Origin: a virus
Reading direction: 5' to 3' (one strand)
IMG/VR virus record: IMGVR_UViG_3300023184_000287
Location: 1-37,996 of that record
Length of the DNA stretch: 37,996 nucleotides
Both the position numbers and the translations under genes were made by a program. Shown in pieces: positions 33,105-37,996 of this stretch; position 1 is the stretch's first letter, and every line of letters begins with the position of its first letter. Under the pieces are notes generated by a model. It worked only from the letters and a program-made list of their open reading frames with translations, searched no databases and had not been told where the DNA came from.

Positions 33105-33132
33105 CTTGCCCCCGCGCACGCGGGGGGGCAAG
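33105..33132 (-). terminator. GC-rich hairpin after the 108-aa gene
   Basis: CTTGCCCCCGCG (33105-33116), CA loop, then CGCGGGGGGGCAAG (33119-33132) with two extra Gs. It starts 9 nt after the stop of the 33142-33468 gene and has no U tract. The stem matches the 32121-32160 hairpin except for compensatory T-A to C-G change. Confidence 0.7.
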
Positions 33133-33141
33133 GCGAAGAAC

Positions 33142-33468
33142 TTATTCAGCCTTAGTTACGGCTCGTTTCTTGCCCATAGTCCAACCCAAAGCAACCAAGT
33201 GAGGGTCTTGACAAATGTGTGAACCTGAACTAATAGGTGGACAATACAAGTCCAAATAGTCAGGCTCAACATTCTGATTCAGCATCGCCCTGAGTTCATC
33301 AGGTTCGTCAGCAGGCTTAGAGTTGACAAGTAACTCATCAACTTCGTGAACAACATCGCTGTCGTCAAGCCAACGCTGTCTGCTCTTAGCATCACGCTCG
33401 AAAGCGTCATCAGACTTAACTGTGGCACGCTTAGGGATTCTCTTGATGTTAGATAAATCAAGTTTCAT
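33142..33468 (-). CDS. Hypothetical protein, 108 aa
   Basis: The N terminus is basic (MKLDLSNIKRIPKRATVKSD) and the middle acidic (SDVVHEVDELLVNSKPADEP). The C-terminal part has VEPDYLDLYCPPISSGSHIC. The Cys-Pro-Pro and His-Ile-Cys motifs could form a metal site but the pattern is not diagnostic. Preceded by AAAGAAAGG. Unknown. Confidence 0.62.
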   Translation of the reverse strand: MKLDLSNIKRIPKRATVKSDDAFERDAKSRQRWLDDSDVVHEVDELLVNSKPADEPDELRAMLNQNVEPDYLDLYCPPISSGSHICQDPHLVALGWTMGKKRAVTKAE

Positions 33469-33491
33469 AACAACCTTTCTTTTAGGATTGA

Positions 33492-33528
33492 ATTGGTGGG
33501 TCGCGCCCCAAAGGGGCGACCCACCAAT
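33492..33528 (-). terminator. Hairpin after the 81-aa gene
   Basis: A 12-bp perfect stem (33492-33503 with 33517-33528) continues into CCCC-AAA-GGGG with a 2-nt CG bulge. It begins 11 nt after the stop at 33540 and lacks a U tract. Confidence 0.7.
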
Positions 33529-33539
33529 GGATGGCAGTT

Positions 33540-33785
33540 CTACAGCAAGTTCGTTGGGTCTTGCTGACCGAGGATTAACTCAAACGCACCAACAGCGCCG
33601 TGTTCATCAACATATGACCATAGAGTCTGTGTTGGATACTGGTCAATGATACGGTAAAGCCACTCGCCGTAATGCTCATCAAGCATCTCAATCAAGTCAG
33701 CCATTGGCTCATTAGATGACACTTCAGTTGAATCCAACTCATATTCGTCAATCGTGTATTCTTGTTCTAGCAGGTACTCCAACAT
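33540..33785 (-). CDS. Hypothetical acidic protein, 81 aa
   Basis: The ATG at 33785 is chosen because AGAAAGAAGG lies 6 nt upstream; the frame is open to 33899 but would cover the structured leader. The product (MLEYLLEQEYTIDEYELDST...) is rich in Glu/Asp, with EMLDEHYGEWLYRIIDQYPT and a C-terminal AFELILGQQDPTNLL. Such acidic small proteins can be inhibitors or DNA mimics, but this is a guess. Confidence 0.6.
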   Translation of the reverse strand: MLEYLLEQEYTIDEYELDSTEVSSNEPMADLIEMLDEHYGEWLYRIIDQYPTQTLWSYVDEHGAVGAFELILGQQDPTNLL

Positions 33786-33888
33786 TACTATCCTTCTTTC
33801 TACGGACGAATCCGTGTTTTGGCTGTCACAACCGAATTGTTGTAACAGTAACCTTGAACCGTGGGGTAAGGTATTAAAATCCCCCACG
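33786..33888 (-). promoter_or_regulatory. Structured 5' leader A (hairpins plus AGAAAGAAGG)
   Basis: Minus-strand order: a box GGGGGATTTTAATACC... (33885-33865), a 10-bp hairpin (33848-33823, loop AATTCG, one G.U that only forms on the minus-strand RNA), a 5-bp hairpin ACGGA-TTCG-TCCGT (33815-33802), then AGAAAGAAGG (33801-33792) and the ATG. A further stem, CGTGGGG/CCCCACG (33860-33888), encloses the box. The parts recur at 34502-34581. Possible regulatory RNA leader. Confidence 0.55.
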
Positions 33889-33948
33889 AAACCAATCAAT
33901 TAAAACCATAACCAACACAGGAACCATAAAAGCCCAACCGATATTCAT
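33874..33948 (-). CDS. Candidate 24-aa membrane micro-protein
   Basis: MNIGWAFMVPVLVMVLIDWF then RGGF. The ATG overlaps the stop of the DUF4326 gene (TGATG) and follows AAAGGGGGTGAG, an excellent ribosome-binding site. The peptide is one hydrophobic helix with a basic end. The stop lies inside the leader A structure. Very short genes are easily accidental, but site and hydrophobicity favour it. Confidence 0.45.
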   Translation of the reverse strand: MNIGWAFMVPVLVMVLIDWFRGGF

Positions 33949-34214
33949 CACTCACCCCCTTTCTCAACAAATTCAACCAATACATCAGCGTGGCACGCTT
34001 TAGGAGCACACCAACACACCAAATCCTTACCTTTCAATTCACCTAATTGCTTCAGCAATTCTGGTGAATTCAAGAGATATTGACGAAACTCGGCAATAAC
34101 TCTTGCTCTATCACCTTCACCACGCATAGTGAATGGATTACCCCACTTACTTGGGCGACCCACATACACAGCAGAGTGTGGCACATTCGACTCTCGTTTA
34201 TTGAATACCTTCAC
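33948..34214 (-). CDS. DUF4326 family protein, 88 aa
   Basis: The start is GTG at 34214, preceded 5 nt upstream by AGAAAGAAGG, which decides the start. The family pattern is clear: VYVGRPSKWGNPFTM, FRQYLLNSPELLKQLGELKG, KDLVCWCAPKACHADVL. Several Cys and His at the C terminus (CWC..., CHAD) may bind metal. DUF4326 occurs widely in phages and bacteria; its function is not established. Confidence 0.82.
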   Translation of the reverse strand: MKVFNKRESNVPHSAVYVGRPSKWGNPFTMRGEGDRARVIAEFRQYLLNSPELLKQLGELKGKDLVCWCAPKACHADVLVEFVEKGGE

Positions 34215-34229
34215 AACAACCTTCTTTCT

Positions 34230-34244
34230 GCCACCAATGGTGGC
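34230..34244 (-). promoter_or_regulatory. Hairpin abutting the ribosome-binding site of DUF4326
   Basis: GCCACC-AAT-GGTGGC, 6-bp stem with 3-nt loop, directly upstream of AGAAAGAAGG. The same hairpin-then-AGAAAGAAGG arrangement is seen before the 33785 and 34501 starts. Confidence 0.6.
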
Positions 34245-34249
34245 TTAAA

Positions 34250-34277
34250 CCCAACCCCACACGATTGTGGGGTTGGG
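34250..34277 (-). terminator. 12-bp perfect hairpin after the 71-aa zinc-ribbon gene
   Basis: CCCAACCCCACA (34250-34261), loop CGAT, TGTGGGGTTGGG (34266-34277). It begins 8 nt after the stop at 34286. On the transcribed strand only three U residues follow, so it is a weak intrinsic terminator by the classic rule. Confidence 0.72.
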
Positions 34278-34285
34278 GATAGCAA

Positions 34286-34501
34286 TTATCGGTCTGACTC
34301 AGGAACGCCGTTCACATATCCGTAGCAGTTGCCACAATTAGGCGCACTAATCCAACAGCCTTCAACGCCGATAGGAAAACCTGCACCAACAAACTCGCCA
34401 CCACATTCAGAACATTCCTGAACAAGACGTGCGATTTCAAGCAACTCGTCCTCACCAACTTCACTTGGTGTGAACGCTTCCATAGTTTTGTCTCCGAACA
34501 T
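34286..34501 (-). CDS. Zinc-ribbon-like protein, 71 aa
   Basis: The start is the ATG at 34501 with AGAAAGAAGG 6 nt upstream; a second ATG at 34483 also has GGAG, so the start is not certain. An acidic helix (SEVGEDELLEIARLVQECSE) leads into ECSECGGEF and, later, APNCGNCYGY, giving C-x2-C ... C-x2-C, a zinc ribbon. First of the small leftward genes with a structured leader. Function unknown. Confidence 0.62.
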   Translation of the reverse strand: MFGDKTMEAFTPSEVGEDELLEIARLVQECSECGGEFVGAGFPIGVEGCWISAPNCGNCYGYVNGVPESDR

Positions 34502-34581
34502 AACTGTCCTTCTTTCTGCCCACAGGCAATAGTTCAGTAACCACCGAATAGTGGCACTGCGGTAAGATATTAAAATCCCCC
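34502..34581 (-). promoter_or_regulatory. Structured 5' leader B
   Basis: The box at 34561-34581 is identical to leader A in 20 of 21 positions. Next on the minus strand is a 9-bp hairpin with one bulged U (34559-34535, loop TATTCG), then TGCC-TGTG-GGCA (34528-34517), AGAAAGAAGG and the ATG. The leader is about 20 nt shorter than leader A but has the same element order and a near-identical loop. Confidence 0.55.
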
Positions 34582-34990
34582 TAAACAAACCCTTGCCCTT
34601 GACCTTGACCTATAGGTAGACGCCAACGCACAGACGACTCACTGCCGTTGGTGACGCACGGGTGTGGGTTATTGCACCGCACGCTTCTCTTGGTTTGTGT
34701 TGGTGTCGGCTCACTTGCGGGCGGTGCGGACGGTGCGGTCACATACGTGTATGAGCGTATGCTCATTAAGCGTATGTGGGCGCATCGTAAGGGGTCTGGG
34801 TGGGGGACGGGGTGGTCTGGTGTTCCCGCTACGAGCAGATGGGGGGCACTGGGGGGGCACGGCTACAGTTAGCATATGGATGGCATCGGCGCATCCGCGT
34901 CTAACTAGTTTTTAAAAATATTGATACCCCAAAGGGGGGCACCTAGCAACTTAAAAGGGTACCTTAATTAAAAATATTACACGTTATTTT
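34582..34990. other. Non-coding region: GC-rich island then AT-rich tract
   Basis: About 34600-34910 is clearly richer in G and C than its surroundings, with G-runs near 34800-34860 and repeated GGTGCGG near 34722-34738. Frames open across it look accidental. About 34905-34990 is AT-rich (two copies of TTAAAAATATT-like sequence) with CCCC-AAA-GGGG near 34926-34937. Candidates are a replication origin, regulatory hub or structured RNA gene. No evidence distinguishes them. Confidence 0.4.
34740..34778. repeat. Compound palindrome
   Basis: Outer arms CACATACG (34740-34747) and CGTATGTG (34771-34778); inner arms ATGAGC (34751-34756) and GCTCAT (34761-34766) around GTAT. It can form a cruciform or an RNA hairpin with a small internal loop. 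It is central to the GC-rich island. Confidence 0.65.
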
Positions 34991-35149
34991 TTAGTTTTTT
35001 GATGCCCACATATTATCTACAAGATTTGGGTAGCGTCTTCCTGCTTTTGCGGCTCGAGTTTTTGCTGCCGATATTTTTGCTGGTGATAATTTTTTAGATT
35101 TGCCTAAAGATTTAGGTCTTTCTTTTTTCCACACAGGTTTTGACGCCAT
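34991..35149 (-). CDS. Small basic protein, 52 aa
   Basis: MASKPVWKKERPKSLGKSKK, then LSPAKISAAKTRAAKAGRRY and PNLVDNMWASKN. Lys/Ala/Arg-rich, with a conserved-looking C-terminal PNLVDNMWA motif found in small phage proteins of this type. Its ATG overlaps the stop of the DUF6321-like gene (TAATG). Probably DNA- or capsid-associated; unknown. Confidence 0.65.
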   Translation of the reverse strand: MASKPVWKKERPKSLGKSKKLSPAKISAAKTRAAKAGRRYPNLVDNMWASKN

Positions 35150-35421
35150 TAACAGTTCCATTTCTTTAACGCCAACGCTTTGCGTGTTGGCTTACCGTTT
35201 GGTTTTGTCATTGGGCCTGGCATGCCACCCATTCTGGCGCAAAATGATTTACGACGGTTGGCTGCTTTTGACCCCGGCTTAAGTTTGCTAGGTTTTGTTG
35301 TTACTGCCATCTTTAACTTAGACCCAGGGTTTGCCGCACGATAGGACGCAACGCCTTTAGCGTTGAGTCCGCCTGCTGGGTTCTTTCCTTCTTTGCGTTG
35401 CCAAGCTGCTGTTTTTGCCAT
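35149..35421 (-). CDS. DUF6321-like basic protein, 90 aa
   Basis: MAKTAAWQRKEGKNPAGGLN, then a disordered basic segment with KLKPGSKAANRRKSFCARMG and a C-terminal ALALKKWNC. The AWQRKEGKNP(x)GGLNAKG start, the SFCARM motif and the KWNC ending are characteristic of the small phage DUF6321 family. Two Cys and many Lys/Arg. Transcribed away from TerS from the divergent gap. Function unknown. Confidence 0.8.
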   Translation of the reverse strand: MAKTAAWQRKEGKNPAGGLNAKGVASYRAANPGSKLKMAVTTKPSKLKPGSKAANRRKSFCARMGGMPGPMTKPNGKPTRKALALKKWNC

Positions 35422-35560
35422 AGTTATTTAACCTTGTGTACGTCTCAATCGCCAACGCTTAAGGCGTTGTCGATTGACAGAAACAGGAAACGTGGTGTTT
35501 TCGTTTCCCCCCCCTATAGTCCCCCCCAAGCGTTACATGTAACAGTTCGTACACATAGTG
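35422..35560. promoter_or_regulatory. Divergent intergenic region with hairpin, palindrome and C-tracts
   Basis: Between leftward DUF6321 and rightward TerS. It holds an imperfect hairpin at 35446-35476 (two 6-bp stem parts, one mismatch), TTGACA on + at 35474-35479 without a good -10 at 17 bp, C8 (35507-35514), TATAGT (35515-35520), C7 (35521-35527), and the 12-bp palindrome GTTACATGTAAC (35532-35543). No ribosome-binding site precedes the TerS ATG. Likely promoters and operator, but their exact positions are uncertain. Confidence 0.45.
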
Positions 35561-35992
35561 ATGGCAAACAACGAAGAAATGACTCTAACGGTTCCGCAAC
35601 AAAACTATTTAGACTGGCTGTGCACCGCTCCATCGGAGCGTGTGCCAGTTTCAAAAGCAAAGTACGCGCTAGAACACACAATAGACGAAACCACACTACG
35701 ACGCTGGCAAAAGAAAGAAGTCTTCCTCAACGAATGGAAGAAACGGGTAGATGACATACAAGGCTCACCAGAACGCACACAAAAGCTTCTGGACACACTT
35801 TACGACAAAGCCCTAGAAGGAGACACAAAATCTGCGCAACTCTATCTGCAGGCCACAAACCGCATGTTACCGCCTACGGTAACGCTTCAGTCTACTAAGA
35901 AGACAAACGAATTAACTGATAGAGAACTCGACGAGCTGATTGGGCAAATTGCTGCACATGAGAAATCTAGAAGAGGATTAAAGGTGGTGTGA
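35561..35992 (+). CDS. Terminase small subunit-like DNA-binding protein
   Basis: 143 aa. The N-terminal part (LTVPQQNYLDWLCTAPSERV, then DETTLRRWQKKEVFLNEWKK) looks like a helix-turn-helix of the small terminase type. A helical oligomerisation part follows (RTQKLLDTLYDKALEGDTKS AQLYLQATNR) and a C-terminal ELTDRELDELIGQIAAHEKS. TerS recognises phage DNA and regulates TerL. The ATG at 35561 follows a GTG at 35558 and no Shine-Dalgarno is visible, so leaderless translation is possible. Separated from TerL unless the map closes. Confidence 0.65.
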   Translation: MANNEEMTLTVPQQNYLDWLCTAPSERVPVSKAKYALEHTIDETTLRRWQKKEVFLNEWKKRVDDIQGSPERTQKLLDTLYDKALEGDTKSAQLYLQATNRMLPPTVTLQSTKKTNELTDRELDELIGQIAAHEKSRRGLKVV

Positions 35993-36297
35993 TGGCTACG
36001 ACAACTAACGACGCAATCTATCTAAGACTCGTTGACCTGTATCCTGATGCTGGCAAGACGCTTGGCGACTTGCTATACACGTTTTGGGTTGAGCGTGGCC
36101 TAGAGAACCGTGGTACTTTGGCTTACCAGTACCTCAAAGACCAAGGTGCCACTGGTGACACCTTGGGCGACCTGTTTAACAGCTACTTCAACGATGAGTC
36201 ATTCTTTGCCGGTTTCGATGAGGGCGACATCATGGACTGGTTGGAGCTAGAAATATTCGGTGACTACAATGTTGAAGAAGAAGTTCTATTCGGATAG
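35992..36297 (+). CDS. Hypothetical acidic protein, 101 aa
   Basis: The start is the ATG at 35992, sharing a base with the TerS stop, with AAAGGTGG upstream. The protein is acidic and aromatic with two repeated-looking parts: LYPDAGKTLGDLLYTFWVER and DQGATGDTLGDLFNSYFNDE, sharing TLGDL. The repeat suggests internal duplication of a helical hairpin. Located between TerS and tail genes; function unknown. Confidence 0.65.
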   Translation: MATTTNDAIYLRLVDLYPDAGKTLGDLLYTFWVERGLENRGTLAYQYLKDQGATGDTLGDLFNSYFNDESFFAGFDEGDIMDWLELEIFGDYNVEEEVLFG

Positions 36298-36330
36298 TAA
36301 CGGTTTAACCATTGATTAGGAGACAATAAC

Positions 36331-36696
36331 ATGGCAACGACTTTCACTAAAAAAATTCTTTCAGGCAGCACAGATGGCAAAGCCGTCAAGGTTGCTGCAA
36401 CTGCTACGGCTGGTACAACGATTCATACAGGTTCGGCTACGGCTACAACTCTTGATGAGGTTTGGATTTACGCAGTAAACAGTTCTGCTTCGTCAGTTAA
36501 GCTGACGATTGAGTGGGGCGAGGCTACTGCCCCTGATGGCAACATCGAGTTGACTGTTACGGCTGAGTCGGGTCTTGTTCTGGTCATTCCTGGTTTGTTG
36601 ATTAAGGGTAATGCAACTCCGCTTGTTGTTAAAGCGTTTGCTGGTACAGCAAACGTTATTTGTTTGCATGGGTATGTAAACCAGATTACTGTTTAG
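36331..36696 (+). CDS. Small beta-rich virion-type protein, 121 aa
   Basis: MATTFTKKILSGSTDGKAVK, then alternating Thr/Val/Ala strands (DEVWIYAVNSSASSVKLTIE, VLVIPGLLIKGNATPLVVKA) ending with FAGTANVICLHGYVNQITV. A single beta-sandwich domain is likely. TAGGAG ribosome-binding site. Small proteins of this type sit directly before fibre genes in many phages and may be tail or head accessories. No definitive family. Confidence 0.6.
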   Translation: MATTFTKKILSGSTDGKAVKVAATATAGTTIHTGSATATTLDEVWIYAVNSSASSVKLTIEWGEATAPDGNIELTVTAESGLVLVIPGLLIKGNATPLVVKAFAGTANVICLHGYVNQITV

Positions 36697-36702
36697 GTTT
36701 TT

Positions 36703-37996
36703 GTGCCAAGACCGCACGCACCTCGTACTAGGGTTTCAACATATCTAAGCGACTGGATTAGTCGTGTTAATACTGTTGATTATCTCGTAGTTGCTGGTGG
36801 CGGTTCAGGCGGTCAAGAAAACTTTACTAACGGTTTTGCTGGCGGTGGCGGTGCTGGAGGATTACTTTATGGCACAACAAAAATAGTTTCAGGTTCTCCA
36901 TACACGATTACTGTCGGAACTGGTGGTGCACAAGTCAGTGCAGGTTCGGTTGGCAACGATGGTTCTTCCTCATCAATAATCGGTATTGGTGTATCTTTTT
37001 CCGCAACAGGCGGTGGCGGTGGTGGCGGAGGCGGTAGCGGTGTTTGTAGTGGTCGCAACGGTGGTTCGGGTGGCGGTGCATCAGCAGTAACAAGTTCAAT
37101 AGCAGGAACAGGAGTTAGCGGTCAGGGTAACGCAGGCGGTTCACAAACAACTAGTGCACCGTCAGGTGGTGGCGGTGCTGGAACAGTTGGCTCGTCAGGG
37201 TATAGAACCTCAGTTGCCGAAGGTGGCAACGGTGGTGACGGTATTGCAATAAACATTACTGGCTCAAATGTTTATTACGCAGGTGGTGGTGGTGGTGGCA
37301 AACAAAACACGGGAGAAGGAACAGCGTCAGGCACAGGCGGTTTAGGTGGTGGTGGAAATGGTGGCATAAATAGCCCTGATACGAGTCCACAGGCTGGTGG
37401 TGTAAATAAAGGTGGCGGTGGTGGTGGTGGAACAAACGGTAATAGTTATTTGATTGGTGCTGCAGGCGGCTCAGGTGTGGTCATTTTAAGTTATCAAAAA
37501 AATATGACTCTGACTATCGGTTCAGGCTTAACATACACTTCTGCTTCGGTTGGTACTCGTACCGTAATAACTTTTACTGCTGGCACTGGTTCTGTTACTT
37601 TTAGTTTTGCTGATACCTCACCGTATGCAAGGTCAGGATATTATGCTGGTGGCTTTAACGCTACATATTTGACAGGAGTAGATAAAATTGCATTCCCTGT
37701 AGATAGTAAAACTGTTTCAAGTGCAGTTCTAAGTCCTGCTCGTGCCAATGCAGGTGGCTTTGCTAACTCAGGTGTCGCTGGGTATATTGCTGGTGGTAAT
37801 AGCCCTGATTTTTCTTCAATACAAAAAATTACTTTTCCTGCCGATAGCACAAGCATTATTAGTGCAACTTTAACTACAGCAAAAAATGCTTGTTTTGCAA
37901 TGGCTAACTCAGGTGTCGCTGGTTATGTTGCTGGTGGATACGATTCAAATTACTCCGCCACAGTTGACAAAATCACTTTCCCTGCGGATACGAAAA
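36703..37996 (+). CDS. Glycine-rich tail protein with propeller-like repeats (partial)
   Basis: No ATG is near; GTG at 36703 (AGG 6-8 nt upstream) is the best start, and the frame runs open to the window end (431 codons, no stop). After 25 residues comes the phage glycine-rich domain (DYLVVAGGGSGGQENF..., about 25-265, with many GGGGG runs). From about residue 310 there are repeated blades: GYYAGGF..., GVAGYIAGG...KITFPADS, GVAGYVAGG...KITFPADT, period 47 residues. Glycine-rich domain then kelch-like blades is a common tail-fibre/host-recognition layout. The C terminus lies beyond the window. Confidence 0.75.
   Translation, partial: MPRPHAPRTRVSTYLSDWISRVNTVDYLVVAGGGSGGQENFTNGFAGGGGAGGLLYGTTKIVSGSPYTITVGTGGAQVSAGSVGNDGSSSSIIGIGVSFSATGGGGGGGGGSGVCSGRNGGSGGGASAVTSSIAGTGVSGQGNAGGSQTTSAPSGGGGAGTVGSSGYRTSVAEGGNGGDGIAINITGSNVYYAGGGGGGKQNTGEGTASGTGGLGGGGNGGINSPDTSPQAGGVNKGGGGGGGTNGNSYLIGAAGGSGVVILSYQKNMTLTIGSGLTYTSASVGTRTVITFTAGTGSVTFSFADTSPYARSGYYAGGFNATYLTGVDKIAFPVDSKTVSSAVLSPARANAGGFANSGVAGYIAGGNSPDFSSIQKITFPADSTSIISATLTTAKNACFAMANSGVAGYVAGGYDSNYSATVDKITFPADTK
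37762..37922 (+). repeat. 141-bp-period blade duplication in the tail protein
   Basis: GCTAACTCAGGTGTCGCTGG is exactly repeated at 37762-37781 and 37903-37922, 141 bp apart (47 codons). The flanking protein sequence is similar but diverged, so this is a duplicated propeller blade with one conserved nucleotide core. Confidence 0.85.

Noticed and set aside
33207-33235. TTGACA-N17-TAATAG on the plus strand
   Set aside because: Inside a minus-strand coding gene, with no plus-strand gene downstream; chance match in AT-rich DNA.
34581-34766. 61-codon minus-strand frame (MSIRSYTYVTAPSAPP..., ending GQGQGQGFV)
   Set aside because: No ribosome-binding site, odd composition, runs through the compound palindrome; looks like a chance frame in GC-rich DNA.
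34648-34915. Two rightward frames in the GC-rich island
   Set aside because: They overlap each other in different frames, have no ribosome-binding site and no protein-like pattern.
1-37996. tRNA genes, integrase, attachment site
   Set aside because: No cloverleaf-like T-arm sequence or recombinase motif was noticed on either strand by eye; a covariance search would be needed to exclude tRNAs fully.

Overview
The window reads as most of a tailed-phage genome with short-tailed (podovirus-like) architecture. The likely host is an AT-rich member of the Actinomycetota. The host call rests on a phage WhiB-type iron-sulfur regulator (27716-28027), a family essentially confined to Actinomycetota and their phages, and on low-GC coding sequence of the kind found in small aquatic actinobacteria. 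The podovirus call rests on the gene set: terminase, portal, scaffold, HK97-fold capsid, SU10/P22-like adaptor, nozzle-like protein, small fibre, internal-virion-like proteins and one giant gene, with no tail tube, sheath, tape-measure chaperone or baseplate genes. No integrase, tRNA or CRISPR array was seen.

Layout. (1) 1-21.5 kb, rightward: small genes, a holin-like membrane protein, TerL, portal, scaffold, major capsid protein, a decoration-like protein, adaptor, nozzle, fibre, virion-like proteins, a 2448-residue giant protein, and an M15-type peptidase as probable endolysin. Most genes overlap or abut by a few bases. (2) 21.5-27.1 kb, leftward: a replication/recombination operon of a RecB/Cas4-like nuclease, an unknown protein, DnaB-like helicase, AEP-type primase, RusA resolvase, a PD-(D/E)XK nuclease, a sigma-region-4-like HTH fused to an Nmad1 (DUF1599)-like domain, and three small genes. 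A consensus sigma-70 promoter (TTGACA-N17-TATACT) at 27172-27200 drives it. (3) 27.2-32.1 kb, leftward and tightly coupled: a zinc-ribbon amidoligase, a class-II glutamine amidotransferase with a Cys-rich tail, a run of small unknown genes, WhiB, and a signal-peptide lysozyme. (4) 32.1-34.5 kb, leftward: small genes, each followed by a GC-rich hairpin; several share a stereotyped hairpin plus AGAAAGAAGG leader. (5) 34.5-35.56 kb: a GC-rich non-coding island, two small basic-protein genes and a divergent intergenic region. (6) 35.56-37.996 kb, rightward: a TerS-like protein, two small proteins and the start of a glycine-rich tail protein with propeller-like repeats that runs off the window. If the genome is circularly permuted, region 6 continues into region 1.

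How it works together (inference). Early leftward transcription would make the small proteins, the amidoligase/amidotransferase pair and WhiB, and then the replication operon. There is a primase and a helicase but no DNA polymerase, so host polymerase is probably used. Late rightward genes build the virion. Lysis could use the M15 peptidase with a small holin-like protein and/or the exported lysozyme.

The most interesting items are the amidoligase-amidotransferase operon, the HTH-Nmad1 fusion, and the pair of covarying leader hairpins with the wider family of stop-proximal hairpins. Several genes under 60 codons and several corrected start codons are included.
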